DNA of 64,000 bases from Dysgonomonas sp. BGC7 (lineage in GTDB: Bacteria > Bacteroidota > Bacteroidia > Bacteroidales > Dysgonomonadaceae). Below are positions 14,693 through 23,828 of the stretch, piece after piece (the first letter of the stretch is position 1; every line of letters starts with the position of its first letter). Location of the stretch: contig NZ_CVRP01000006.1 in assembly GCF_001261735.1 (NCBI RefSeq), positions 62,001 to 126,000 of the forward strand, in the 5' to 3' direction. The position numbers and the translations under genes are program-made. Below the pieces are notes generated by a model. The model did not search any database. It worked only from the letters and a program-made list of their open reading frames with translations, and had not been told where the DNA came from.

Positions 14693-15382
14693 TTATTTTA
14701 TAACTTCATCTATTACTTTTTTCACCACTTTCTCCATCACTTTATAGCCTTCATCGTTAGGATGCACACCATCGTTTCCGTATGAGCCTATAAGAGCCAG
14801 ATTATCATCATGCATCACTGCATAATAGTCTACATAAGCAAAACCATTAGATGCTGCATACTCTTTTATACCTCCATTCAAAGACGCTATTTTGACTGGT
14901 ACATTTTTTATCTCTTTTCTCCAAGGATACTCCCCTACCGGTAACACTGACGAAAGAATTACTTTTATTCCGTTCGCCTTGGCAAGTTCTGCCATAGATT
15001 TTATATTGCCAAGAGTAAAATTTTCATCGTAAAGTCCCGTATTTTCAGCAATATCGTTTGTTCCTATATTGATAATTACAGCTACAGGCTTCAGATTAAT
15101 TACATCCTGACGAAAGCGTGACAACAACTGAGGACTGGTCTGCCCGCTTATTCCACGACCAACATAATTGTTAGATTTAAAAAAATCAGGACGTTTTCCG
15201 GCCCATCCTTCTGTAATAGAATTACCAATAAACACTACCCTTTTTTCCCCTTCCGCCGGAGCAGGTAATTCTGAATTCGCCTTTCCATACTTCTTCAGAT
15301 TGATTAATTCATTGAAACCCTGAGCACCTAAATAAAAACTAAAAACAGACATAAATAATGCTATAAACACAATTTTCTTCAT
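14693..15382 (-). CDS. Secreted SGNH/GDSL hydrolase (esterase or acetylhydrolase)
   Basis: From the ATG at 15382 the protein has 229 residues, including a signal peptide MKKIVFIALFMSVFSFYLGA; an upstream ATG at 15400 would spoil the signal, so 15382 is preferred. The SGNH blocks are present: FIGNSITEGW (catalytic Ser), GRGISGQTS (Gly), NIGTNDIAEN (Asn) and GNDGVHPNDEGY (Asp and His). It probably removes acyl groups from carbohydrates or lipids in the periplasm or outside. It lies directly downstream of an outer-membrane protein gene (two bases from the alternative start), so the two are one operon ending at a strong hairpin. Confidence 0.88.
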   Translation of the reverse strand: MKKIVFIALFMSVFSFYLGAQGFNELINLKKYGKANSELPAPAEGEKRVVFIGNSITEGWAGKRPDFFKSNNYVGRGISGQTSPQLLSRFRQDVINLKPVAVIINIGTNDIAENTGLYDENFTLGNIKSMAELAKANGIKVILSSVLPVGEYPWRKEIKNVPVKIASLNGGIKEYAASNGFAYVDYYAVMHDDNLALIGSYGNDGVHPNDEGYKVMEKVVKKVIDEVIK

Positions 15383-15401
15383 AATTATATAATTTTTCAA
15401 T

Positions 15402-16010
15402 TTAAAATCTGAATGTATAACCTATCGAATAAAACAGATTATCACCATAAGGTGAGTTCTTATTCTGAACAACATCATATTGTATCATAGCTATCATACC
15501 ACCAAGACGCACTCCCCCTCCTATAAGAAACGAAGGAACGAATTCATTTTCGCTATGCTTGTATCCGTCATTGTATTTTAGTATTTGCCACAAACGGCTT
15601 ATTTCGGGCTGAACTCCTATAACCAGATATTCTACAGGATAGAAACGGCCAAACAAATTGAAACTTAGATAACTGCCACTATAGTCGTAATCGTAAAAAT
15701 CTTCTTTAAAATAAGTATATCCCAATCCGGCTCCGGCAGTTAAATATTTAGAAAAATCATACCCCACCTGAGGCGATATGCCGACCAATGTATAATCTCC
15801 GAATTGCAGGCTAAGATTTCCTCCTATAGATAGCTTAGAAACATCGAATGAAGATGCCGACTTCTTCTGAGGTAAAGTCCTTTGAGAAGTATTTGTAGCG
15901 GTTGTTTTCCTCTGATCGTAAACATTACCATTTTTGTCTACATATATTTGAGAAAAAGAATTTAAGCAAATTCCCAAAAGCAATATAAGCAATATACTAT
16001 TTTTATTCAT
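15402..16010 (-). CDS. Outer-membrane beta-barrel protein
   Basis: A 202-residue protein with a signal peptide (MNKNSILLILLLGICLNSFS), a short Thr/Gln-rich linker starting YVDKNGNVYDQRKT, and then alternating aromatic strands: LSIGGNLSLQFGDYTLVGIS, YLTAGAGLGYTYFKED, YLSFNLFGRFYPVEYLVIGV, with the last residue Phe after SIGYTFR, as needed by the outer-membrane assembly machinery. It is likely an 8-strand barrel; no ligand can be inferred. It is the first gene of an operon with the SGNH hydrolase. Confidence 0.8.
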   Translation of the reverse strand: MNKNSILLILLLGICLNSFSQIYVDKNGNVYDQRKTTATNTSQRTLPQKKSASSFDVSKLSIGGNLSLQFGDYTLVGISPQVGYDFSKYLTAGAGLGYTYFKEDFYDYDYSGSYLSFNLFGRFYPVEYLVIGVQPEISRLWQILKYNDGYKHSENEFVPSFLIGGGVRLGGMIAMIQYDVVQNKNSPYGDNLFYSIGYTFRF

Positions 16011-16544
16011 CTATTATAATTTTTTAGAGACATACTCTCCTATTAAAGAGTTATCATCAATTATATTAATATTATATTTTTCTTTTTAATATTCAAAAAA
16101 ACTTATTGTGATCATAATTGGCTGTTAATACTGTTCATTCTTTTTATAGAAAATACTTGTATTATCTGTTATTAAAATCTTATCAGTAGATAAAACAAAG
16201 TTATTAAACGAATCAAAATTATACAATTTATTTATATAAAGCTTTTTATGAACTTTATTAAAACATTGTTAATAACTACGATTGTTTAAAACTATTTTTG
16301 AGGAAAATACTTTTTGTTGTTAATAGTGTCTTAATATATCATTTGATAATTAGTAGTGATTTTTAATTGTTAGTTGCGACTTATTTTATATATGGCAATG
16401 AGATTGATAAAACAATCATTTTTGTTTAATAAATATATCAACAGTTTTTAACAGGTTATCAACAGTGAGAATTTGGGCTATTAAATAACCTATTACCAGA
16501 TAAATATATTAATTTTGTTATTAGTTAAAATAAAAAACGATAAA
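16011..16544. other. Long AT-rich divergent intergenic region upstream of sppA
   Basis: 534 bases without a convincing gene. TGTTAATA occurs three times (16123-16130, 16267-16274, 16318-16325) and TATCAACAG twice (16436-16444 and 16457-16465), exactly 21 bases apart on the same strand, about 80-110 bases before sppA. These may be regulator sites; the region is so A+T-rich that chance repeats are expected for the shorter motif. Confidence 0.4.
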
Positions 16545-18311
16545 ATGAAAGATTTTTTTAAGAGTTTGTTAGCTTCCATTCTGGGATGTTTTATTGTTCT
16601 GGGATTGTTTTTTCTTATAATATTTGTCTCTATAGCAGCTATGTCTTTTAGTTCTTTAAGCTCTACAGATACGTATACATTGAAAGATAATACAGTATTA
16701 ACACTTAAGCTCGAAGGAGAGTTGTTGGATAGGGTAGAGGAAGAAAATCCTTTTCTGGCTCTTTTGGGACAAGCATCCGATTCGCAATTGGGATTGGACG
16801 ACATTCTGTTGTCTATAAAGAGAGCTAAAGAAAATGATAAAATAAAAGGTATTTATATAAATGCGGGGATGTTTCAGGCATCGAGTGCATCGCTTAAAGA
16901 AATAAGAGATCAGCTTTTGGATTTTAAAGAGAGCGGTAAATTTATAGTTGCATACGGTGATGTTTACACACAAGGATGTTATTATCTTTCTTCTTTAGCC
17001 GATAAAATTATTATGAACCCGCAAGGTAACCTCGATCTGCATGGTTATGCCGCTAATCCTATGTTTTATAAGGGGTTGCTCGAAAAGGTAGGTATAGAAG
17101 TACAGATATTTAAGGTAGGTACTTTCAAATCGGCTGTAGAACCTTTCATTCTCGACAAGATGAGTGATGCTAATAGGGAACAGGTATCTTCATATTTAGG
17201 TGATATGTGGTCTACTCTTACTTCTGATATTTCAGCTTCAAGAAATATTTCAGTCGAAAAATTGAATCAATTCACCGATTCGCTGGTTACATTCAAAAAA
17301 GCAGAGCAAACTATACAGTATGGTCTTACCGATACTTTGATGTACGAAACAGGAGTGAAGGAATATCTGAAAACATTGCTCAAAGTAGATGATGTAAAAG
17401 ATGTACGTCTGGCATCAATAAAAAATATATCTTCTGTTCCATCTCTTAAAGAGAGTAATTCGGGTGATGTTATAGCTGTTTTGTATGCAGAAGGAAGTAT
17501 TACCGATGGTTCAGGTAAAGATGGCATTACCAGCAAAAGATATATGAAAGAAATAGAGAAATTGAAAGATAATGATAAGGTAAAAGCTGTTGTTTTTCGT
17601 GTAAATTCTCCCGGAGGTAGTGCATATGCTTCCGAGCAGATATGGAAAGCCATTAGCGACCTGAAAGAGAAAAAACCTGTTGTAGTATCTATGGGAGACT
17701 ATGCTGCATCGGGCGGTTATTATATTTCCTGTAATGCGTCTAAGATAATAGCGCAACCTAATACTCTTACAGGATCGATAGGTATATTCGGTATGTTTCC
17801 TAATGCAGAGGGTCTTACTAAGAAGATAGGAGTATCGTTCGACGTTGTGAAAACAAATAAATATTCAGACTTTGGCGATCTCACCCGCCCTATGAGAGAA
17901 GATGAAAAAGTGATACTTCAAAATTATATAGAACGTGGATACGATTTGTTTCTTACCCGTTGTTCCGATGGTCGTGGCATTGCTAAAGATTCTTTAGATA
18001 ATATTGCACAAGGTCGTGTATGGACAGGAAAACAAGCTCTCGAAATAGGTTTGGTAGATGCTTTAGGTAGTATAGATACTGCAATAGAAGAAGCTGCTAA
18101 ATTGGCTAAACTGGAAGATTATTCTTTGAGTTCTTTTCCTAAAAAGACAGACTTTTTTGAAAGTTTCTTATCTAACCAGAAAGAAGAACTTACTACAAAA
18201 GCTATGAAAGAATATCTTGGTAGCGATTATCAGTTCTTTAAAACTTTGAAAGAAATAAAAGATCAGGATTTTGTACAGGCTCGTATGCCTTACGATGTAG
18301 TTGTAAGATAA
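16545..18311 (+). CDS. sppA: Signal peptide peptidase SppA, 67-kDa type
   Basis: From the ATG at 16545 the protein has 588 residues, in the range of the long two-domain SppA. One N-terminal membrane helix (about 8-36, GCFIVLGLFFLIIFVSIAAM) anchors it in the inner membrane. Two S49 domains follow (about 80-270 and 315-500). Expected catalytic residues are present: Lys195 in VGTFKSAVEPF of the first domain and Ser359 in VNSPGGSAYASEQ of the second, forming the Ser-Lys dyad. It degrades leftover signal peptides. The upstream in-frame start at 16515 is a TTG and is rejected. The gene is followed 3 bases later by lpxK. Confidence 0.95.
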   Translation: MKDFFKSLLASILGCFIVLGLFFLIIFVSIAAMSFSSLSSTDTYTLKDNTVLTLKLEGELLDRVEEENPFLALLGQASDSQLGLDDILLSIKRAKENDKIKGIYINAGMFQASSASLKEIRDQLLDFKESGKFIVAYGDVYTQGCYYLSSLADKIIMNPQGNLDLHGYAANPMFYKGLLEKVGIEVQIFKVGTFKSAVEPFILDKMSDANREQVSSYLGDMWSTLTSDISASRNISVEKLNQFTDSLVTFKKAEQTIQYGLTDTLMYETGVKEYLKTLLKVDDVKDVRLASIKNISSVPSLKESNSGDVIAVLYAEGSITDGSGKDGITSKRYMKEIEKLKDNDKVKAVVFRVNSPGGSAYASEQIWKAISDLKEKKPVVVSMGDYAASGGYYISCNASKIIAQPNTLTGSIGIFGMFPNAEGLTKKIGVSFDVVKTNKYSDFGDLTRPMREDEKVILQNYIERGYDLFLTRCSDGRGIAKDSLDNIAQGRVWTGKQALEIGLVDALGSIDTAIEEAAKLAKLEDYSLSSFPKKTDFFESFLSNQKEELTTKAMKEYLGSDYQFFKTLKEIKDQDFVQARMPYDVVVR

Positions 18312-18314
18312 TTT

Positions 18315-19415
18315 ATGATAAAAACGAAGCCTGTACATATCAATAAATGGTTACTTCCTTTTTCTTGGTTGTACGGGCTTGTTGTATATATACGTAACAA
18401 GTTTTTCGATTTAGGGATTTTAAAACATGAAGAGTTTGATGTTCCTGTAATCTGTATTGGTAATATTACGGTAGGAGGTACCGGAAAAACGCCGCATACC
18501 GAATATCTGATCAGTATTCTGCAAAAAAAATATAGGGTAGGGGTGCTCAGTAGAGGATATAAGAGAAAATCGTCAGGTTTTGTGCTTGCTACTTCACAGT
18601 CTACAAGTAACGATTTGGGAGACGAATCGTTGCAAATAAAACGTAAATTTCCGCAAACAATAGTTGCTGTGGATGGAAACAGAAGAAGAGGAATCAGGCG
18701 TATGCTGGCACTCGATGATGCTCCTGAAATCATATTGCTCGACGATGCCTTTCAGCATAGGTATGTAAAGCCATCTTACACAATTATTTTATCGGACTTT
18801 AATCGTCCTGTATACGAAGATAGCCTTTTGCCTGCCGGGCGTTTGCGTGAACCTGCTTCGGCTCTTAAAAATGCAAATATGATAGTAATTACCAAATGTA
18901 CGGATGATTTGCAACCCATCGACTTTAGGATAATATCGCATGATATAAATGCATTTCCTTATCAGGAATTGTATTTTACTACATTTGCTTATAAAGGGTT
19001 ATACCCTGTATTTGATGGTAGCGGCGATAAACTACCTTTAGATAGTCTCGAAGATAAACATGTTCTGTTGGTTACAGGTATAGCTTCTCCAAAGATGTTG
19101 ATAAAGAAACTATCTGAATATACGGATAGGATAGATACAATATCCTATCCCGATCATTATAGTTTCAAGAATAAGGATATAAAACATATTACTAACAAAT
19201 TCAATAATATACCGTCCGATAATAAAATCATTTTAGTTACAGAAAAAGATGCAACACGGCTACTTTTCCGAGAAGATATAAGCGATGATATAAAAAATAG
19301 TTTATATTATCTGCCTATCGAGGTTGCATTTATGGACAAAGAAGACAATTTTAAAGAAAAAATATATAAACATGTTAGAGAAAATTCAAGAAACCGCAAC
19401 ATTTATAAGAAATAA
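18315..19415 (+). CDS. lpxK: Tetraacyldisaccharide 4'-kinase (lipid A)
   Basis: The 366-residue protein phosphorylates the 4' position of the lipid A disaccharide at the inner membrane. The N-terminal helix WLLPFSWLYGLVVYIRNKFF is the membrane-binding segment. The Walker A loop is IGNITVGGTGKTPHTEYL (about 52-69), followed by VLSRGYKRKSSG, the Walker B-like region IILLDDAFQHRYV, LPAGRLREPASAL and the late GIASPKMLIKKL and TEKDATRLL, all standard for LpxK. It sits between sppA (3-base gap) and punA (44-base overlap), so the three are one operon. Confidence 0.95.
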   Translation: MIKTKPVHINKWLLPFSWLYGLVVYIRNKFFDLGILKHEEFDVPVICIGNITVGGTGKTPHTEYLISILQKKYRVGVLSRGYKRKSSGFVLATSQSTSNDLGDESLQIKRKFPQTIVAVDGNRRRGIRRMLALDDAPEIILLDDAFQHRYVKPSYTIILSDFNRPVYEDSLLPAGRLREPASALKNANMIVITKCTDDLQPIDFRIISHDINAFPYQELYFTTFAYKGLYPVFDGSGDKLPLDSLEDKHVLLVTGIASPKMLIKKLSEYTDRIDTISYPDHYSFKNKDIKHITNKFNNIPSDNKIILVTEKDATRLLFREDISDDIKNSLYYLPIEVAFMDKEDNFKEKIYKHVRENSRNRNIYKK

Positions 19416-20187
19416 AGTGAATGTGGTTCCTGATATTGCAATAATTCTTGGTACAGGACTTGGCGAATTGGTACACGAAATAAGCAGCAAAACAGAAATT
19501 CCTTACGAATCAATTCCTAATTTCCCGGTTTCTACAGTAGAAGGGCATAGTGGAAAACTTATTTTGGGAAAGCTCGGGGATAAGGATGTTATTGCTATGC
19601 AAGGCCGTTTCCACTATTACGAAGGATATATGATGCAGGAAGTTACATTTCCTATTCGTGTATTTCAGGCTTTGGGAATCAGTTATTTGTTTGTTTCTAA
19701 TGCAGCAGGAGGAATGAATGGTAGCTTCGATATAGGAGATATTATGCTTATCGACGATCATATCAATCTTTTCCCTGAGCATCCTCTGCGTGGCAAAAAT
19801 CATAAGGAGTTGGGAACTCGTTTTCCGGATATGAGCAATGCTTATGACAAGGAGCTTCGTATAATGGCAATGCAAATAGCTAAAGAAAGTAATATAAAAC
19901 TTCAGCACGGGGTATACGTAGGTACACAAGGACCTACTTTCGAAACGCCTGCCGAATACAATTGGTTTCGTATTATCGGGGGCGATGCTGTGGGTATGTC
20001 TACAGTTCCTGAAGTTATAGTAGCCAATCATGCCCGGATGAAGGTGCTGGCATTCTCTATAATCACCGATATAGGCATTATCGGCAAAATAGTAGAGGTG
20101 ACACACGAAGATGTCCAGGAAGCCGCCAAAATAGCTCAACCCAAAATGGCATATATTATGCAAGAGGTAATAAAACGAATATCTTAA
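19372..20187 (+). CDS. punA: Purine nucleoside phosphorylase
   Basis: From the ATG at 19372 the protein has 271 residues, normal for trimeric PNP; the frame is open further upstream but that part overlaps lpxK and is not family-like. Landmarks are AIILGTGLGELV (phosphate loop), PVSTVEGHSGKLI, MQGRFHYYEGY, VSNAAGGMNGSFDIGDIMLI, GVYVGTQGPTFETPAEY and GGDAVGMSTVPEVIVANH (purine site). It cleaves guanosine or inosine with phosphate for purine salvage in the cytoplasm. Its start lies inside the lpxK 3' end, so the two are translationally coupled. Confidence 0.93.
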   Translation: MLEKIQETATFIRNKVNVVPDIAIILGTGLGELVHEISSKTEIPYESIPNFPVSTVEGHSGKLILGKLGDKDVIAMQGRFHYYEGYMMQEVTFPIRVFQALGISYLFVSNAAGGMNGSFDIGDIMLIDDHINLFPEHPLRGKNHKELGTRFPDMSNAYDKELRIMAMQIAKESNIKLQHGVYVGTQGPTFETPAEYNWFRIIGGDAVGMSTVPEVIVANHARMKVLAFSIITDIGIIGKIVEVTHEDVQEAAKIAQPKMAYIMQEVIKRIS

Positions 20188-20207
20188 AGGGTAATATTTA
20201 TAAAGTA

Positions 20208-20242
20208 AAAAAGCACTGATATGTATTTTATCAGTGCTTTTT
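20208..20242. terminator. Bidirectional terminator between punA and the plug-domain gene
   Basis: AAAAAGCACTGATA pairs with TATCAGTGCTTTTT around a short loop, flanked by A and T tracts, between the convergent genes. Confidence 0.85.
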
Positions 20243-20260
20243 CTATTTTAAACGAGGGAA

Positions 20261-22918
20261 TTATCTTTTATTGATAACTTTGTGTTCATTAATAATTATT
20301 CCTTCCTCTGTAATGCCTTGAATAATGACAGTGTATTCAGCCTTACTATCAGAAGTAAAAAAACTTAAAGAAGCATTACCTTCATTAGTAGTATTAATGT
20401 TTGGTTGCCAAAATAAAGTAGGCCTGTAATCTACATGAGTACTTTCTCTTTCTTCTTTTGTTTCGTATTTTGGAGAATAAAATTCTTTTGGAACTGTGTA
20501 TCCTAAAGGTTTTATTTCTTTTGTATTATATCTGATTCTTTCAATACTTGAAAAATTAAAATTACCACTTTTGGTAGTAATTGAAATAACACCTTTAGAA
20601 CCTCTGCTTCCCCAAATAACAGTACTTCCTCCTTTGAAAATGTCGACCCTTTCTACATCAGGCATATTTATTATATCGAGGTCAAAGCCTTCATCAAATC
20701 CTTCTTGGTCGATTGCATCCACAATAACGCCATCAATAGCTATAGCTGCATAAGAATTTCCATATATACTCGATTGCCCTCTTATTATAACTTTATTTCC
20801 AGCAAGTCTTATTCCAGGAATTCTTCTTAATAATTCATGTATGCAAGTGGCATTTAACTCTTCTATTTTTTTACTATCGAATGAAACATCAGCCATTGCT
20901 GAATAGGTAGATTCCGGTTTATTTATTTTTGGAGCATTTACATATACTTCGCTAAGTTTTATAGTGCGTATACTACTAATATTCTGATCATGTTCTGTTA
21001 CTTTTCTTTCATTGATAAAAGGCAAATCTGTAATATCAACTGTTGGGTATTCATCTTCATTTATAGAAAGTGACACCCAATCACTGCCTTTAGTATCATA
21101 GGCCTGTAAGATGAAATTGGTATTGTTTTTAAAATCTAATCCAATAAAAGAGAACTTTCCATCTTTATCTGTAAGTGTTTCATTCGCATATGTATTGTCA
21201 AATGATATTATTCTTACAGGGCTATTGGCTATGGCTTTCTTCTGGGATATATTTTTTACTGTGCCTGATATTTCTTGTCCCAATTCTATAAAACCCGATG
21301 ATTCTTGTATCTTTCCCTTTATTATTTGTGGTATGTCATATCTTGTCCAACCTTGTGTCAACATAAGGTTGTCCAGTGCTTTTAATGACTTTTGTCCATC
21401 TTTTTTGAAGTAATAGGATGGTTCTTCTATATATCCTCTCAAATCTGATGTTAAAAGTATGTAGGTGAGTATATTTAAATTATTATCTACACTCGTATAA
21501 TTGTTATCTGTTACCGACATCGAAAGATTTCCTTTAATGGGATTGTTATCTTTATCTTTGATTGATATATCTAATTTTACTTGCTCTCTTTCATTGTAAT
21601 TTTGTTTATCTGCATTTACAGATGAGTACGCCTTGTTTTCATCATTGATACAGAATACTATTCGTTCACTTAACGGATTATAATCAGAGTCTAATAGTAT
21701 TATTTTTAGAATACCTGAAGGTAGATCTTTTTTAGCAAAAGCTAATGAAGGTATATTCTTATCCCATTTTTTCATATAACTTATAATACCTCTCGAATGA
21801 ATAAGAAGATACATAGGATTTTCATTGTAATTAGGCTTATTCTTTTGTCCATTTACTGCAACTATTAATTTACTTTCAGACCATTTTGCCGAAATTGATA
21901 ATATATTGTCAAGTGCTTTTGGTAAGGTAAATACAGATGTATCATTCTTTTCATTTATCATTGTTGCATAATATGTTCTACCTGCTTCAGGTTTTAGAGA
22001 GAAAGAGCCAATACCTTTGAAAAGAGTTGATACATTTTTCAGAACAATGTTTCCTTCATTGTCTGAAATATATCCGGATACTTCCTCCGAAATGCCTTTC
22101 GTATTTAATGCTTTCATTCCTACTAAACAATCTGCACCATTTATTAAATATCCACCTTCGGGGAAAAAGGATACATCAAATTCTTCTTTCGGATATGGAA
22201 TATTAATGTATTTATCAAAAGATATATTTTCATAGTCGAATCGTAGATGTAATATACGGCTTTTGTTATTATCTGCTATTTTGAATGATAACTCTCCAGC
22301 ATTGTTTTTGCTCATATTCAATACTTTAGTATAATCATTATTAATAGATATTTGTACTTCTTTTACAGGAATTATCTCCTCATTATCAGGTCTTGTAAAG
22401 TAAAAAGAGGCGGTTATTTTATCTTTTTTAAAATTGTAGCTTATATTTTCCTTTACCTTTGAAGAAGAGTTTACGATATATATATTCTTGTTAAAGAAAT
22501 AGTCATGTGGCATTTCGTACATTGTTCCGGTATAGGCACGTAAGTAATAATTCCCTTCGGGTAGGGTAGATGGTATTCCTATTTGTCCGTATGAGTCTGT
22601 TTTTCCTATTTTTATTTTTTGTCTTTTTATGATTGAACCAATCGGATTTATCATTTCCACGTAGGCAAATCGACTATTTTCGGAAGGTAAATGGACTATT
22701 GCATCAATTAAATATAGTTTGAACCATAATGTATCGCCAACAATGTAGGATGTTCGGTCGGTATGCATATATATTTTTTCTTGAGGCGATGCTTTAATTT
22801 GTTCAAGAAATTTATTCTGATATAAATTTAATGAAAGCGGATCTGAATTTTGTGTATAAGCCTTGTTGAGATTGATAAATAAACCAAGAAGGATAAGTAG
22901 GTAACAATTATACTTCAT
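20261..22918 (-). CDS. Large secreted protein with MG2-like and TonB-receptor plug domains, no barrel
   Basis: The 885-residue protein has a signal peptide (ending NKAYTQ). An MG2/macroglobulin-like beta domain follows at about 45-150 (EKIYMHTDRTSYIVGDTLWF, then EGNYYLRAYTGTM); further Ig-like or carboxypeptidase-regulatory-like domains lie in the middle (SGTVKNIS... to FSFIGLDF at about 545-600). Near the C terminus (about 680-790) is a TonB-dependent receptor plug: LRRIPGIRLAGNKVIIRGQS, AAIAIDGVIVD and VERVDIFKGGSTVIWGSRG. The chain ends about 100 residues later, so there is no 22-strand barrel. Such plug-only proteins are known in Bacteroidetes but their role is unknown; they might partner with a separate barrel or peptidase. 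Confidence 0.82.
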   Translation of the reverse strand: MKYNCYLLILLGLFINLNKAYTQNSDPLSLNLYQNKFLEQIKASPQEKIYMHTDRTSYIVGDTLWFKLYLIDAIVHLPSENSRFAYVEMINPIGSIIKRQKIKIGKTDSYGQIGIPSTLPEGNYYLRAYTGTMYEMPHDYFFNKNIYIVNSSSKVKENISYNFKKDKITASFYFTRPDNEEIIPVKEVQISINNDYTKVLNMSKNNAGELSFKIADNNKSRILHLRFDYENISFDKYINIPYPKEEFDVSFFPEGGYLINGADCLVGMKALNTKGISEEVSGYISDNEGNIVLKNVSTLFKGIGSFSLKPEAGRTYYATMINEKNDTSVFTLPKALDNILSISAKWSESKLIVAVNGQKNKPNYNENPMYLLIHSRGIISYMKKWDKNIPSLAFAKKDLPSGILKIILLDSDYNPLSERIVFCINDENKAYSSVNADKQNYNEREQVKLDISIKDKDNNPIKGNLSMSVTDNNYTSVDNNLNILTYILLTSDLRGYIEEPSYYFKKDGQKSLKALDNLMLTQGWTRYDIPQIIKGKIQESSGFIELGQEISGTVKNISQKKAIANSPVRIISFDNTYANETLTDKDGKFSFIGLDFKNNTNFILQAYDTKGSDWVSLSINEDEYPTVDITDLPFINERKVTEHDQNISSIRTIKLSEVYVNAPKINKPESTYSAMADVSFDSKKIEELNATCIHELLRRIPGIRLAGNKVIIRGQSSIYGNSYAAIAIDGVIVDAIDQEGFDEGFDLDIINMPDVERVDIFKGGSTVIWGSRGSKGVISITTKSGNFNFSSIERIRYNTKEIKPLGYTVPKEFYSPKYETKEERESTHVDYRPTLFWQPNINTTNEGNASLSFFTSDSKAEYTVIIQGITEEGIIINEHKVINKR

Positions 22919-23046
22919 ATGTTTTCATTTTAGTAGATTAGATATATATTATATTATTTATGAATAGATTAGATGTATTCATAGCAATAAATATGGTTGC
23001 GCAATATACTAAAAATATTTAAGGTTTATTTCCAAGTATATATAAA

Positions 23047-23078
23047 AAAAGACGACTACATTTCTGTAATCGTCTTTT
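23047..23078 (-). terminator. Terminator of the tRNA-Tyr/tRNA-Gly transcript
   Basis: AAAAGACGA-C-TACA pairs with TGTA-A-TCGTCTTTT with a single mismatch, followed on the minus strand by a T run, 8 bases after the tRNA-Gly 3' end. Confidence 0.75.
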
Positions 23079-23085
23079 CATTGAG

Positions 23086-23158
23086 AGCGGAAGACGGGGC
23101 TCAAACCCGCGACCCTCAGCTTGGAAGGCTAATGCTCTATCAACTGAGCTACTTCCGC
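23086..23158 (-). tRNA. tRNA-Gly (TCC)
   Basis: 73-base cloverleaf: acceptor GCGGAAG/CTTCCGC, D arm AGTTGATA, anticodon loop CTTCCAA (anticodon TCC), T loop TTTGAGC, discriminator T, CCA not encoded. It is co-transcribed with tRNA-Tyr eight bases upstream. Confidence 0.96.
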
Positions 23159-23166
23159 AAAGTTAG

Positions 23167-23249
23167 TGGGCAGTGATGGATTCGAACCACCGTAAGCGTA
23201 AGCTATCTGAGTTACAGTCAGACCCATTTGGCCACTCTGGTAACTGCCC
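23167..23249 (-). tRNA. tRNA-Tyr (GTA)
   Basis: 83-base class II tRNA: acceptor GGGCAGT/ACTGCCC, anticodon loop with CTGTAAC (GTA), a long variable arm (GATAGCTTACGCTTAC region), T loop TTCGAAT, discriminator A, CCA not encoded. Confidence 0.96.
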
Positions 23250-23266
23250 GGTTATCTTTTGCGATT

Positions 23267-23298
23267 GCAAAGGTAACACTTTTATTTATTCCTCCAAA
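23267..23298 (-). promoter_or_regulatory. Promoter of the tRNA-Tyr/tRNA-Gly unit
   Basis: Minus strand: TTTG (23295-23298), 19 bases, TACCTTTGC (23267-23275), a full consensus. It overlaps the 3' end of ribH, so the tRNA unit has its own start inside the preceding gene's end. Confidence 0.85.
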
Positions 23299-23783
23299 TT
23301 TCTACGATAAAAATCTATCATTTTTAATGCCGTTATTGCGCATTCATCCCCTTTGTTTCCATGTATGCCCCCTGCTCTTTCTTCGGCTTGTTTCATGTTG
23401 TCTGTAGTTAATAAACCGAAAATGAATGGGATATCGTATCTTATATTCATATCGGCAATACCCTGAGTGACTCCGCTACATACATAATCGAAATGTGGAG
23501 TATCTCCTCTGACTACACAGCCAAGAGCTATTACTGCATCCAATTCTTTATTTTCTACCATATGTTTCGAGCCGAAAATAAGTTCGAAGCTTCCCGGAAC
23601 AAAGTCTATAATTATATTTTCCTTTTTCACACCATGCTTCAATAGTGTATCGTGTGCTCCTTGGAGTAGGGGAGTGGTTATAGTTTCGTTCCATTCCGAA
23701 ACAACGATTCCTATTCTCATATTCTCTCCGCTGGGAACTGTTTCAGGATTGTAAGATGATAGGTTGTGGTATGCTGTTGCCAT
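23286..23783 (-). CDS. ribH: 6,7-dimethyl-8-ribityllumazine synthase
   Basis: The 165-residue protein condenses the ribityl-uracil intermediate with a C4 sugar phosphate in riboflavin synthesis, forming a 60-mer or pentamer. Typical blocks are [56 protein letters not shown] (catalytic His in GDTPHFD), [20 protein letters not shown] and [12 protein letters not shown]. Other rib genes are not near. It lies 45 bases downstream of deoC at the end of a leftward run, followed at once by the tRNA-Tyr promoter. Confidence 0.95.
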   Translation of the reverse strand: MATAYHNLSSYNPETVPSGENMRIGIVVSEWNETITTPLLQGAHDTLLKHGVKKENIIIDFVPGSFELIFGSKHMVENKELDAVIALGCVVRGDTPHFDYVCSGVTQGIADMNIRYDIPFIFGLLTTDNMKQAEERAGGIHGNKGDECAITALKMIDFYRRNLEE

Positions 23784-23828
23784 AATTCCTTTTTTATAGT
23801 TATTTTATTTTTTGTTTAAAGATAAGAT

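Noticed and set aside
16436-16465. DnaA-box-like motifs (TTATCAACA) suggesting an origin upstream of sppA
   Set aside because: Only one is close to TTATCCACA, no dnaA or cluster of boxes is present, and the parS pair lies 15 kb away, which is not decisive.
19510-20163. Long open frame antisense to punA (about 217 residues)
   Set aside because: It is fully inside the well-supported punA gene, is Cys/His/Tyr-rich and has no family features.
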